Source: Planctomycetota bacterium
GTDB taxonomy: Bacteria > Planctomycetota > UBA1135 > GCA-002686595
DNA length: 62,476 nt
Reading direction: 5' to 3'
NCBI GenBank assembly: GCA_016795245.1
Contig: JAEUIA010000081.1
Span: forward strand, 1-62,476
Shown here: positions 46,079 through 55,166 of the stretch, piece after piece
How positions within the stretch are numbered: position 1 is the stretch's first letter
How the letters are laid out: the number at the start of each line of letters is the position of its first letter
Program-made: the position numbers and the translations under genes
Notes under the pieces: generated by a model
What the model saw: only the letters and a program-made list of their open reading frames with translations
What the model was told of the DNA's origin: nothing
Database searches by the model: none

Positions 46079-47080
46079 GTGAAAGTATTTCTATTTTGGA
46101 TCATCGTGGCCGGCCTCTTCTTTGCGGGCGCCATGATGTTCATGACGCAGATGCCCGGCCAGCCGGCGCTGAGTGCCTCGGGCGCGATGACCGAGGACGA
46201 GACGACCGTCGCCGACCGGCTGACGAATCACGTCGATTCCCTGGCACGCGAGATCGGCGCGCGCGGTCCAGGAGCGCCCGGCAAATACGCGGACGCGGCG
46301 TCCTACATCGGCACGATGCTGAAGCGCGCCGGGCTGCAGGTGCGCGAGATCCCCTTCGAGTCGAAGGGACTGCAAGCGCGCAACATCGAAGCGACGTTGC
46401 AAGGCACGCGCAAGAAGGATGAGATCCTCTTGCTCGGCGCGAACTACGATTCGGACCTGAAATCACCAGGCGCCGAGGACAACGCCTCGGGCTGTGCGGT
46501 GCTGCTCGAGATCGCGCGGCTGCTCGGCGATTCCGCGAACGAGCGCACCGTGCGTTTCGTCTTCTTCGGAAACGGCGCCGGCGATTTCGCGGGCGAGGAA
46601 AAATCAGGCTCGTGGATCTACGCGCGCGAAGCACAGAAGCGCGGCGACAAGATCGTCACGATGCTCAACTTCAACTGCCTGGGGAATTACAAGGACACGC
46701 CGGGCTCACAGTCGATCCCGTTTCCGATGGGGGCCGCATATCCCGGCACCGGCAACTTCCTGTTGATCGCCGGTGACCTTTCCGCGCGCGAGATCGTGCG
46801 CAACACGGTCGGCGAGTTCCGCCGCAATGCGCGCTTTCCCTGCCACGGGCTGGCGCTGCCCGGGATCGTTCCCGGTTGGAGCAACGGTGACCACGCCGGG
46901 TTCATTCGCTTCGGGTATCCGGCGATCGTCGTGACGGACACCGGGAAATGGCGCTTCGAGAACGCCGGTACTCTGTTCGACACGCCCGATCGTATCGTCG
47001 ACTATCCCAAGATGGCGCGCGTCACCGTGGGCATGGCGAAGGTCGTGACCGCCCTCGCCAAGAGCTCCGGCGCGCTCTAG
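46079..47080 (+). CDS. M28-family peptidase-like protein with lost catalytic residues
   Basis: 333 residues, anchored by an N-terminal helix (VFLFWIIVAGLFFAGAMMF). The fold is clearly M28 (GAxYDS ... SPGAEDNASG ... ERTVRFVFFGN ... GYPAIVVTDT). Expected zinc/catalytic residues are replaced: His to Asn122 in GANYDS, the catalytic Glu-Glu pair to Gly166-Ala167, the bridging Asp/Glu to Asn199, and the last His to Asp301. Only Asp134 remains. It is therefore likely a pseudo-peptidase acting as a binding or scaffold protein. GTG 46079 is chosen, with GAAGGGA about ten bases upstream. Confidence 0.87.
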   Translation: MKVFLFWIIVAGLFFAGAMMFMTQMPGQPALSASGAMTEDETTVADRLTNHVDSLAREIGARGPGAPGKYADAASYIGTMLKRAGLQVREIPFESKGLQARNIEATLQGTRKKDEILLLGANYDSDLKSPGAEDNASGCAVLLEIARLLGDSANERTVRFVFFGNGAGDFAGEEKSGSWIYAREAQKRGDKIVTMLNFNCLGNYKDTPGSQSIPFPMGAAYPGTGNFLLIAGDLSAREIVRNTVGEFRRNARFPCHGLALPGIVPGWSNGDHAGFIRFGYPAIVVTDTGKWRFENAGTLFDTPDRIVDYPKMARVTVGMAKVVTALAKSSGAL

Positions 47081-47147
47081 TCGCCCGCCACGGTCGCGCG
47101 ATACGCGCCGGCGAGTACAGCGCTACCGTGACTGGATCAAATCCTCG

Positions 47148-47250
47148 TACGGTACACGGCTGTTTTCTCCACGATTCGCCGGAGCAGAACTGCGCGCCGA
47201 CGCGCGGGTCTCAGGCCGGTGGATCGGGGCGAAAACAGCCGTGTACCGTA
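47148..47250. repeat. 103-nt long imperfect palindrome with perfect 20-bp ends
   Basis: The outer 20 bases (47148-47167, starting TACGGTACACGGCTG) are the exact reverse complement of 47231-47250. Inner sequence continues to pair imperfectly (CGATTCGCCGG with CCGGTGGATCG; GCGCGC with GCGCGC-like bases) down to a small loop near 47200. It lies between two convergent genes, six bases from the superoxide dismutase stop. It may be a bidirectional transcription end, or a miniature inverted-repeat (MITE/REP-like) element. No second copy was found in the window. Confidence 0.8.
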
Positions 47251-47256
47251 GTGCTC

Positions 47257-47883
47257 TCAGCGACCGAGGTTCGCGGCTGCGAACTCCCAGTTGATGAGCT
47301 TGTCGACGAAGGCCGCGACGTAGTCGGGGCGACGGTTCTGGAAGTCGAGGTAGTAGGCGTGCTCCCACACGTCGCACGTGAGCAGCGGCTTCTGACCGTG
47401 CGCGATCGGCGAATCGGCATTGCCGGTCTTCGTGACCTTGAGCTTGCCGCCGTCGAGCACGAGCCAGGCCCAGCCGCTGCCGAATTGAGTCTTGGCGGCC
47501 TCGGCGAATTGCGTCTTGAGCGCATCGACGCTGCCGAAATCCGCAGCGATCTTTTCGAGCAGCTTGCCCGTCGGCGCGCCGCCGCCATTCGGCTTCATGC
47601 TGTTCCAGTAGAACGTGTGGTTCCAGACCTGGGCGGAGTTGTTGAAGATGCCCGCGTCCGCCGCTTCCTTGGCGCTCGCCTTGACGACCTCCTCGAGGCT
47701 CATCTTGGCGTAGGGCTTGCCGTCGCTCATCTTGTTCAGGTTGTCGACGTACGCCTTGTGGTGCTTGCCGTAGTGGAACGACAGGGTGTTGGGCGTGATG
47801 AAGGGCGCGAGCGCGTCGTCCTTGTAGGGGAGCGGCGGAAGCGTGAACGGGCCGGTCGTGGATGCTTGTGCGGGGGTTGCCAT
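47257..47883 (-). CDS. sodB: Superoxide dismutase, Fe/Mn family, probably iron type
   Basis: 208 residues. Metal ligands His37 (LSFHYGKHHKAYV), His89 (QVWNHTFYW), Asp171 and His175 (DVWEHAYYLDFQNRRPDY). FNNSAQVWNHTFYWNSM and FGSGWAW favour the iron form. It converts superoxide to peroxide and oxygen. It has a readable promoter and GGAGA upstream of the ATG. Confidence 0.95.
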   Translation of the reverse strand: MATPAQASTTGPFTLPPLPYKDDALAPFITPNTLSFHYGKHHKAYVDNLNKMSDGKPYAKMSLEEVVKASAKEAADAGIFNNSAQVWNHTFYWNSMKPNGGGAPTGKLLEKIAADFGSVDALKTQFAEAAKTQFGSGWAWLVLDGGKLKVTKTGNADSPIAHGQKPLLTCDVWEHAYYLDFQNRRPDYVAAFVDKLINWEFAAANLGR

Positions 47884-47927
47884 GGAACACGGTCTCCTCG
47901 GGTCTGTTGTCTGGGGTTCTGGACACT

Positions 47928-47956
47928 AGTATTGGACGAAACCTGCGCCATGTCAT
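47928..47956 (-). promoter_or_regulatory. Sigma70-like promoter of sodB
   Basis: On the minus strand ATGACA (47956-47951) and AATACT (47933-47928) are separated by 17 bases. The -35 box matches the consensus at five of six positions, the -10 at four. It predicts a leader of about 35-40 bases before the ATG at 47883. Confidence 0.55.
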
Positions 47957-48026
47957 GACCCGGCACGAGAAAAGAGCGCGCGCGACAGGCAGAGTACGCG
48001 CAGCACGACCGCAAGCCCCCTGACGC

Positions 48027-48842
48027 ATGAATCAAGACTCTCCGTTCCACGGTGCACCGGAAGGCGCGCCTGCCGCGACGCCCGTGTCTTCCCCGCCGGT
48101 GGCGCGCCGCGTCGCCTTGCGCGTCGAGGCCTTTTCGAAGACCTACGAAGGCCAGGCCGCCGTCAAGGACCTCGACTTCCAGGTCGAGGAAGGCGAGATC
48201 CTCGGACTGGTCGGCGCGAACGGCGCGGGCAAGACGACGACGTTGCGCTCGATCGCCGGGATCCTGCCCTTGCAGGCCGGTCGCGTACACATCTGCGGTC
48301 ACGATCTCGTCGCGGACGAATTGAGCGCGAAGCGCGAACTGGCATGGATCCCCGACGACCCGCAGCCGTTCGACAACTTGACCGTCGACGAGCACCTGCA
48401 ATTCACTGCCGCGCTCTACGGTGTCGAGGAATGGCGCGAGCGCGCGGACGAATTGCTCAAGACCTTCGAGCTGACCGAGAAGCGGCAAGCGCTGGGCGGC
48501 GAATTGTCGCGCGGGATGCGCCAGAAACTCGCGTTCTGTTCAGCGTGGCTGCACAAGCCGGGTGTCGTCCTGATGGATGAACCGCTGTCGGGACTGGATC
48601 CGCGCGGCATCCGTTCGGCCAAGGACGCGATCGCCCGCCTCGCGCGCGAAGGCAGCGCGGTCATCCTCTCGTCGCACCTGCTCGAGCTGATCGAGGAACT
48701 CGCGCACAAGCTATTGATCGTGCACCGCGGCGAAAAAGTGTTCGCCGGCACGCTCGTCGAACTGCGCACGGCCTTCCGCGGCGCCGGCGGTGGTTCGCTG
48801 GAAGAGATCTTCCTCGAGATCACCGAGACCAAGGATCCGTGA
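48027..48842 (+). CDS. ABC transporter ATP-binding protein
   Basis: 271 residues. Walker A GANGAGKTTT, Q-loop region near DDPQPF, signature LSRGMRQK, Walker B VVLMDEPLSGLDP and the switch histidine in SSHLLE. It belongs to the CcmA/NatA-like exporter group, with a ~30-residue Pro/Ala-rich N-terminal tail. It overlaps the permease gene by four bases (GTGA) and forms a two-gene exporter with it. Confidence 0.95.
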   Translation: MNQDSPFHGAPEGAPAATPVSSPPVARRVALRVEAFSKTYEGQAAVKDLDFQVEEGEILGLVGANGAGKTTTLRSIAGILPLQAGRVHICGHDLVADELSAKRELAWIPDDPQPFDNLTVDEHLQFTAALYGVEEWRERADELLKTFELTEKRQALGGELSRGMRQKLAFCSAWLHKPGVVLMDEPLSGLDPRGIRSAKDAIARLAREGSAVILSSHLLELIEELAHKLLIVHRGEKVFAGTLVELRTAFRGAGGGSLEEIFLEITETKDP

Positions 48843-50566
48843 AGCACGACGTGGGCGGTTTCTTCGGCAATCCTGCGCTGCGCCTGCTGCTGCGTCTGAA
48901 GTTCAGGGGCGGGATTCGCAAGCAGGTGCGCCGCCTCAAGCAACCCAAACACTGGGTCTTCTTGATCCTCGGCGGGCTCGCGGCGGGATCGTGGGTCTTC
49001 GCCGTGCTCTTCAATTCGATCTCCGGTCGGCACGAGCCGCAACTCGGGCCGCACACGCTGTTGATCGCGCAAGTGTCGATGCTCGTCCTGTTCTCGCTGA
49101 CCGTGATCGGTGCGTTCAGCTATCGCGGGCTGTACCTCCCCAAGGACGAGATCGAGATGGGGTTCTCTTCGCCGCTCACGCGCAGCGACCTCGTGCGATA
49201 CCGCTTGTTCGTCAGTCTGATGAAGTCGCTCATCGCCGGGCTGTTGTTCGGCATCGTTGCGTCGATGCGCGTGGGCGGCAGCGTGTACGCGTTCCTGGGC
49301 GTGTTCACGGCGATGCTCACCATCCCGCTCGTCGGTCAAGGCACGGCACTCGTCCTCGGCGGCGCCGAGAGCCGCATCGGACGCCTCGCGAAGCACGTTC
49401 CGAGTCGCGTGATCACGCGCGTGCTGCTGGTCGCGTTCATCGTGCTCGTGGTCTGGTTCGTGCAGTCGGACGGCGCCGATGCGGAGCTCTTCCCCGCCGT
49501 CGACGGACACGACACCTGGTCGTTGGACCGCATCGCCGCGCACCCGGTCGTGCGCGCCGTGCTGTGGCCGTTCACACCGTGGGCGAACATGGTCACCGCG
49601 CAGAGTTTCGGCCAATTCGCGCCGTACTTCGTGTTCGCCGTCGCCCTGTGGCTGTTCTTGTTCGAAACCGTGGCCCGCATTCGCATCGACTACCGCGAGC
49701 TCTCCCTGGCGACGTCAGCCGACGTGGCGCGGCGGATCAGCCGCATGCGCAAGGGCAAGTTCGACGCGACGCGCGGCAACGTCACGCGCGCGACGATCGG
49801 TTGGCGTGTACCGTGGCTGTTCGGACGCGGCGCTTTCGGCGCCGTCGCGTGGCAGAAATCGGCCTCGATCGTACGCAAGTCGCGCGGCACCCTGATCGTG
49901 TCGGCGCTGATCGTCTTGTTCCTCACGATCCTCTCGACATTCGTCGTGAATGGCGACGACGACAAGTTCCTGGTCGCCGGCTCGGCGCTGATCGCGGGCA
50001 TCGGCACGATCTACATGTGCGCCGGCTTGCGATTCGATTTCCGCGCCGACCTCGACATCATGGACCGCATCAAGACCTGGCCGTTGAGGCCTTCGCTCTT
50101 GTTCACGGCCACGATCTTGCCCGAAGTCCTGCTCGTTTCGGCCATCTTGTGCCTGGCGGTCGTCGGTCGCTCCGTGTGGCTCGGGCAATTCCATCCCGGG
50201 CTGGTCGGTGTGCTCGCCTTCCAGCCGCTCCTGACCCTCACGTGGGTGTCGCTCGACAACGCCGTGTTCTTGTTCTCACCCATTCGCTACACCCCCGGTG
50301 AAGAGGGTGCCTTGCAGAACATGGGCCGCTCGATGTTGCTCATGATCTTGCGCGCGGGACTGGGAGTCGCGGTCCTCGTCGCGGCCGGCGCACCCGCGGC
50401 GCTCGTTTACTACGTCGTGGAGAGCACTACGAAGAGCAGCGTCACGGCCTGGTGGGCCGCCGGAAGCGTTGCGTGGATCGGGCTTTTCATCGTCGACATC
50501 GCGCTGATCTGGCTCGGCGGACGGATGCTGAAGCGCTTCGACGTCGCGCGCGACCGGCCCGTGTGA
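48839..50566 (+). CDS. ABC exporter permease (putative ABC_export type)
   Basis: 575 residues starting at GTG 48839. About 10-12 hydrophobic helices, e.g. WVFLILGGLAAGSWVFAVLF, LIAQVSMLVLFSLTVIGAFSY, LIVSALIVLFLTILSTFVV, VLVAAGAPAALVYYVV and GLFIVDIALIWLGGRML. The segment PLTRSDLVRYRLF resembles the large ABC-2-like exporter family that pairs with a lone ATPase. Substrate unknown. Confidence 0.85.
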   Translation: MKHDVGGFFGNPALRLLLRLKFRGGIRKQVRRLKQPKHWVFLILGGLAAGSWVFAVLFNSISGRHEPQLGPHTLLIAQVSMLVLFSLTVIGAFSYRGLYLPKDEIEMGFSSPLTRSDLVRYRLFVSLMKSLIAGLLFGIVASMRVGGSVYAFLGVFTAMLTIPLVGQGTALVLGGAESRIGRLAKHVPSRVITRVLLVAFIVLVVWFVQSDGADAELFPAVDGHDTWSLDRIAAHPVVRAVLWPFTPWANMVTAQSFGQFAPYFVFAVALWLFLFETVARIRIDYRELSLATSADVARRISRMRKGKFDATRGNVTRATIGWRVPWLFGRGAFGAVAWQKSASIVRKSRGTLIVSALIVLFLTILSTFVVNGDDDKFLVAGSALIAGIGTIYMCAGLRFDFRADLDIMDRIKTWPLRPSLLFTATILPEVLLVSAILCLAVVGRSVWLGQFHPGLVGVLAFQPLLTLTWVSLDNAVFLFSPIRYTPGEEGALQNMGRSMLLMILRAGLGVAVLVAAGAPAALVYYVVESTTKSSVTAWWAAGSVAWIGLFIVDIALIWLGGRMLKRFDVARDRPV

Positions 50567-50573
50567 GCGTGCT

Positions 50574-51605
50574 TCAGCGCGGGAGAACCGCGTTCAAGTG
50601 CGGCTCTAGACGCCGGCGCGTCGCGCTGTTCGTCCAGGCGACGAAGCTCACCGGTGTGGACACGTCGAGCGGAAAATCGAGATCCTCGCCGCCGGGAGCG
50701 GTGACGATGCAGCCCGCCGCGCGGGCGACCAGGATCGCGCCGGCGCAGTCGTAGGGTTTGCAGGTCAACGTCGGCACGCCGCGCAGGTCGGCGAGATAGG
50801 CGCGCAGGTCCGCGATCATCCTGTAGGTGCCGAGCGTGACGAGCGCGAGTTGACCACCGTTGCTGATGTACTGATCGTCGTAGCAGGTGCGGATCTCGGC
50901 ACCTTCGAGCCGCTCGAGGCGCTCGAAAAAATCGGCCTCGACACGCGCGATCGTCGGGCGCATGTCGTGCGAGTAGCGGAAGAACGGGAAGTAGCCGTTG
51001 TCGGCGCGATCGTCGTCGTCGCAGTGCCAGATGCCGTCGAGACGCGCGCCCGAGCCGTCGACGAGTTCGCTGGAAAAGCGCAGGCGTCCGTCCCCGGTCG
51101 CGCGCAATATGCGCGCTTCCTTGCCGCGTGAATCGGGAATCTCGGCCAGCACACCGCCCTCGACCTCGCTCATGCGCGGCTCGGAATCACCCGGTCCCGC
51201 GATCGCGATCACGCTCCAGGCCGAGCGCAAGTCCGCCATCAGATTGCGCGTGCCGTCGATCGGGTCGACGACGATGCGCGGTCCGCCGTGGTCGAAGTCA
51301 CTGAGTTCGCGCGAACCGCCGCGTCCGTTCGGACCGCGGTGACGCCAGCCCGCGTCCTCCGTGAGCAGCGAAACAGCTTCGTCGCGCGCGACGCGGGAGA
51401 GCCAACGGTCGAGCACGGCCTCCGTCGGGACGTCGATCCCGTAGGTGACGTCGCCTTCGCCGATCGAATGCACGCGCGCCAATTCGTCCATCGTGCCGGC
51501 AGCAATCGCCTTCAGCAGCGCGCCGCGCGCTGCGTCACGCAATTCGCCTGCGAGTTCGTGCAGAGGGCCGTGGACCCACTGGGTGATGGAAAGTGTGGAG
51601 CTCAC
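50574..51605 (-). CDS. Inositol-monophosphatase-like phosphatase
   Basis: 343 residues. The FIG superfamily metal site is intact: Glu83 in [19 protein letters not shown] (Asp114, Asp117) and a C-terminal [16 protein letters not shown] matching the third metal aspartate. Longer than usual (~270) owing to insertions around 140-230. Substrate could be inositol phosphate, PAP or a sugar phosphate. GTG 51605 is chosen as start; no strong ribosome binding site is seen, and a TTG at 51659 is an alternative. A run of nine G at about 51634 lies upstream. Confidence 0.85.
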   Translation of the reverse strand: MSSTLSITQWVHGPLHELAGELRDAARGALLKAIAAGTMDELARVHSIGEGDVTYGIDVPTEAVLDRWLSRVARDEAVSLLTEDAGWRHRGPNGRGGSRELSDFDHGGPRIVVDPIDGTRNLMADLRSAWSVIAIAGPGDSEPRMSEVEGGVLAEIPDSRGKEARILRATGDGRLRFSSELVDGSGARLDGIWHCDDDDRADNGYFPFFRYSHDMRPTIARVEADFFERLERLEGAEIRTCYDDQYISNGGQLALVTLGTYRMIADLRAYLADLRGVPTLTCKPYDCAGAILVARAAGCIVTAPGGEDLDFPLDVSTPVSFVAWTNSATRRRLEPHLNAVLPR

Positions 51606-51749
51606 GCGGGCTGGTTCTTGATCGAAGGGGACAGGGGGGGGGCGGCCGACGGGGCCCAAAATGCTGCTCTATTCAACTCGTGGGGGAAAGGCCGAGCATC
51701 ACGTACTACACTTGCCGCCCTCATTTCCCACAGCGAATCAGAAGCAACC

Positions 51750-52691
51750 ATGAGTGCAGTTCACGACGTCATCATCATCGGCTCCGGTCCGGCGGGTTAC
51801 ACCGCCGCCATCTACGCGGCCCGTGCGAATCTGAAGCCGCTGCTTTTCCAGGGTCTGCAGCCCGGCGGGCAGCTCACGATCACGACGGACGTCGAGAACT
51901 ATCCCGGTTATCCCGAAGGCGTGCTCGGCCCGAAGATGATGGAAGATTTCCAGGCTCAGGCGGCGCGCTTCGGCACGGACATCCGCTTCGAGCAGGTCGT
52001 CGAAGTCGACTTCAAGAAGCGGCCGTTCCAGATCAAGACCGAGTTCGACGCATTTCAAGCGCAAAGCGTGATCATCTCGACCGGCGCGACGGCCAAACTG
52101 CTCGGCCTGCCCAGCGAGACCGAACTCATGGGGCACGGCGTCTCAGCCTGCGCCACGTGCGACGGCGCTTTCTTCAAGGAGAAGCACGTGCTCATCGTCG
52201 GCGGCGGTGACACGGCGATGGAAGAGGCGAATTTCCTGACGCGCCACGCTGCGCGCGTCACGGTCGTGCACCGCCGCGATGAATTCCGCGCGAGCAAGAT
52301 CATGTTGGAGCGCGCGCGCGCCAACAAGAAGATCGACTGGATGCTGTTCAAGGAAGTGAAGGACATCCTCTCGCACAAGGACAAGAAGAAGGTGCGCGCC
52401 GTCGTCGTCGAGGACACGCAGAGCGGCGAGACCAGCGAAGTGGCCTGCGACGGCATTTTCATCGCGATCGGCCACCGCCCGAACTCCGAGATCTTCGCGG
52501 GTCAGATCGACACCGACGAGACCGGCTACATCAAAGTGCGCGCGGGCAGCACCTACACCAACGTTCCCGGCGTGTTCGCGTGCGGAGACGTCCAGGACAA
52601 GACCTACCGTCAAGCCGTGACCGCCGCCGGATCGGGTTGCATGGCCGCGATCGACGCCGAGCGCTGGCTGGAAGCACAAGACCACCACTGA
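51750..52691 (+). CDS. trxB: Thioredoxin reductase
   Basis: 313 residues. FAD-binding [15 protein letters not shown] (11-25), redox-active disulfide Cys134-Ala-Thr-Cys137 ([11 protein letters not shown]), NADPH-binding [10 protein letters not shown] and C-terminal [21 protein letters not shown] are complete. It reduces thioredoxin with NADPH in the cytoplasm. ATG at 51750. Confidence 0.97.
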   Translation: MSAVHDVIIIGSGPAGYTAAIYAARANLKPLLFQGLQPGGQLTITTDVENYPGYPEGVLGPKMMEDFQAQAARFGTDIRFEQVVEVDFKKRPFQIKTEFDAFQAQSVIISTGATAKLLGLPSETELMGHGVSACATCDGAFFKEKHVLIVGGGDTAMEEANFLTRHAARVTVVHRRDEFRASKIMLERARANKKIDWMLFKEVKDILSHKDKKKVRAVVVEDTQSGETSEVACDGIFIAIGHRPNSEIFAGQIDTDETGYIKVRAGSTYTNVPGVFACGDVQDKTYRQAVTAAGSGCMAAIDAERWLEAQDHH

Positions 52692-52724
52692 GCCTCCCTC
52701 GCTTCGAGGTGACGCTCGTGGTGG
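52682..52724. terminator. Candidate bidirectional terminator hairpin
   Basis: CCACCACTGAGC (52682-52693, over the trxB stop) pairs with GCTCGTGGTGG (52714-52724) with one bulged T; an inner CCTCG/CGAGG stem extends it. It sits between two convergent genes. There is no T-run, so it may work with Rho or only protect the transcript end. Confidence 0.4.
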
Positions 52725-52745
52725 CCTCGTTCCCGCAATTCGCCG

Positions 52746-55097
52746 CTACTGTACGTTCGCGATCGGATTCCACAGCGTGCGCGAAATCGTCACGCTGTAG
52801 GGATTGGTCACGTTCAGCATCGTCTTCGTGCGCTTGTCGTAGTTCAGGCGCAATCCGACGGCGAAGGGCGAGTTGACGACGTTCTTCGACGTGCCTGCCG
52901 TGCTCGGCGAGTGATAGCCGGGGACGAGCAGCCCCAGGTCCGCGCACACCAGGGATCCGTTGACGACCATCTGGCCTTTCATCGGCCCGGCGCGCGGCAC
53001 GACGCCGAAGATCGCGTTGTTGGTGTACAAAAGCCCGTCGATCTGCATCGGTGTGCCGTACACGTGGTTCACACTCAGGTTTTCGATCAGGGTCTCGAGC
53101 ATCTGTTCCGAGATCCAATCGCCGTCCGGCGCGAGCGACAACACCGTGGCACGCGGCGCGCCCGTCACGGGATCGTAGAGCGCAGGATTCGAGAGATCGT
53201 TCGGATCGAGCAACGTGAGCTTGGTCGTATCCCACGACAACGGCACTTCCGCATCGCCGTGCCACGTGCCCGTGGTCGGATCGAAGTACAGGTTGCCCAG
53301 GTTGTAGATCGGGATCTCGTCACCCGGTCCGAAGTGGTAGTAGCGCGGTACGTAGTTCGCGATGTAGGACGGGTTGACCACCGTCCAGGTCGAAGGGTCC
53401 AACTTGTCCTGACCGGGACCCGGCAAGTACTGCTGAGTGTGCGCCCACTCCGTGCGGTTGAAGAGTGAGATCTCCGCCAGCGAGAAGTTGAAGCCGCCGC
53501 CGACGCCGCCGGTGACGATGGCATTCTGCTCGGCGCTCACGCTGCCCGAGGGAGCCAGGTAGTCACCCAGCATCATGTTGCCGCCGCACGCGAGACCGAG
53601 CGCGTTCTGCGTACCGTCTTGCGCCACGCCGAAGGTGATCGGCCCCGTCGGCGAGCCCGGCGCATCGCCGTCCAGGTAGCTGCGTCCGTCGAGGTACTGC
53701 AGATTCGTGGGCACGTAGATGTTGCCGGAAACGAGCAGCACGCCCGTACCTTGAACGTAGCCGTTGATCACCACGTCTCCGTCGATCGCGACCGTGCCGT
53801 TGATCCGGATCGGATTGTCAGCCGTGCCCGTCAAGACCAGGTTGCCGTTGGTCACGGACGGAAGGCTCGTGATGTTGCCCGTCTGCAGCGCCTGCGTCAC
53901 GCCAGTCGCGGTCGTGATCGGCTGCGAACCGTTCACCAACGTCAAGACGCCGCCCGAGATCGTGCCTTCGGCTGTCTGCGTGGCTGCGTAGAACTCGTTC
54001 GGATCGACGCGCTTGTTGCCGGCACCCGCCGGCGTCAATGCGCCGCTCGTAGGGTCGATCCCGCCGTCGTCGGGGAAAGGCGGCGGGAACGATTCCGGCA
54101 GCTTGCCGTCCGTCATGTCCGCGTAGTTGGTCGGGTAATTCAGGTACAGATTCTCACCCGGTTGCGGCGGCGTGCCCGCAGGCGAGAACGCGACCGACGT
54201 CATCGCGCCGTAGCCGTCTTGGATGATGTTGCCGTACGCGTCGAAGCTCGACGAGTGCATCGACAACGGATTGCCCCAGTTCGTGAGCGGCAGACCGTTC
54301 TGGTTCGTCGCATGCCCGCGCACGTACAGCGAGCCGGCGATCGTGGAGTCGGCCTCCCAGTCGCCGATGCCGCCGCGCAGATTGATGCGCAGCATGAGGC
54401 TCTCGAGCGTGCCGACCTTGACCTTGTCGAAAGTGCCGTACTTCGACGGATCCTGGTTGTAGTAGCGATCCGCCGAATCGACGACGGTGTGACAGAAAAC
54501 GCAATTGACGTTCTTCGTCAAGATGCCGTAGTCGAAGCCTTCGAAGGGTGCCGGCTTGACCGTGTAGACCAGTTGCACGGCCCGCGACAAGGGCTTGGAA
54601 ACCAGCAGTTTGCCGCGCTTCGTCGTGGCCGATACCGTCACGAACAAGCGCGTGGCATCGGCGTCGTCCTGGCGCACGACGCGCAGTTGATCGACGTCCA
54701 CCTCGTCGAATTCGCCTCCACCGGCTCCAGCCAGCGGGACCGCATGGAGCATATCCGTGCCGTCGAGCGCACCGTGGGCCGCGTGCGCACCGCCGTTCGT
54801 GATCCCCACCGTCGTCAAGTACGCGCGGAACGTCGCGATCGTGCCTGCGGCTCCGCCTTGCGAGCGCAGGTACCCCGACCACAGGTGGTCCGCGGTCAGC
54901 GCGCCGACGCTTTCGACGGCGCTGGTCAAGCGAAACTCGTCGCTCTGGCCCGTGACCACGCGCGAGCCGCTCAGTCCCGCCGACAACATCGACAACCCGA
55001 GCATCGCCAGCATGGACACCACCATGAGCGCCGGAATGAGCGCGGCACCGCGCTCCTCGTGCTTGGAATCAGCCGTCTTCGAATACGTGAATTTCAT
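52746..55097 (-). CDS. PilX-like pilus-associated protein with CxxCH motif
   Basis: 783 residues. The N-terminus EERGAALIPALMVVSMLAMLGLSMLSAG is a type IV pilin-like/PilX hydrophobic helix. Residues 199-203 are Cys-Val-Phe-Cys-His (NVNCVFCHTVVDSADRYY), the covalent haem c attachment motif. The rest is beta-rich with DUF7305-like features (IRINGTVAIDGDVVINGYVQG; LLVSGNIYVP) seen in large PilX-like planctomycete proteins. It is the third gene of a pilin-like cluster, 69 bases after the PilW-like gene. Whether haem is bound is untested; a single CxxCH could also occur by chance. Confidence 0.82.
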   Translation of the reverse strand: MKFTYSKTADSKHEERGAALIPALMVVSMLAMLGLSMLSAGLSGSRVVTGQSDEFRLTSAVESVGALTADHLWSGYLRSQGGAAGTIATFRAYLTTVGITNGGAHAAHGALDGTDMLHAVPLAGAGGGEFDEVDVDQLRVVRQDDADATRLFVTVSATTKRGKLLVSKPLSRAVQLVYTVKPAPFEGFDYGILTKNVNCVFCHTVVDSADRYYNQDPSKYGTFDKVKVGTLESLMLRINLRGGIGDWEADSTIAGSLYVRGHATNQNGLPLTNWGNPLSMHSSSFDAYGNIIQDGYGAMTSVAFSPAGTPPQPGENLYLNYPTNYADMTDGKLPESFPPPFPDDGGIDPTSGALTPAGAGNKRVDPNEFYAATQTAEGTISGGVLTLVNGSQPITTATGVTQALQTGNITSLPSVTNGNLVLTGTADNPIRINGTVAIDGDVVINGYVQGTGVLLVSGNIYVPTNLQYLDGRSYLDGDAPGSPTGPITFGVAQDGTQNALGLACGGNMMLGDYLAPSGSVSAEQNAIVTGGVGGGFNFSLAEISLFNRTEWAHTQQYLPGPGQDKLDPSTWTVVNPSYIANYVPRYYHFGPGDEIPIYNLGNLYFDPTTGTWHGDAEVPLSWDTTKLTLLDPNDLSNPALYDPVTGAPRATVLSLAPDGDWISEQMLETLIENLSVNHVYGTPMQIDGLLYTNNAIFGVVPRAGPMKGQMVVNGSLVCADLGLLVPGYHSPSTAGTSKNVVNSPFAVGLRLNYDKRTKTMLNVTNPYSVTISRTLWNPIANVQ

Positions 55098-55166
55098 CTG
55101 CCTGCCCTGCTCTCTTCATCTCCCCGATCTTCCGCCGCGCGCGTTCCCCAATTCGCGCGAGGCCCC

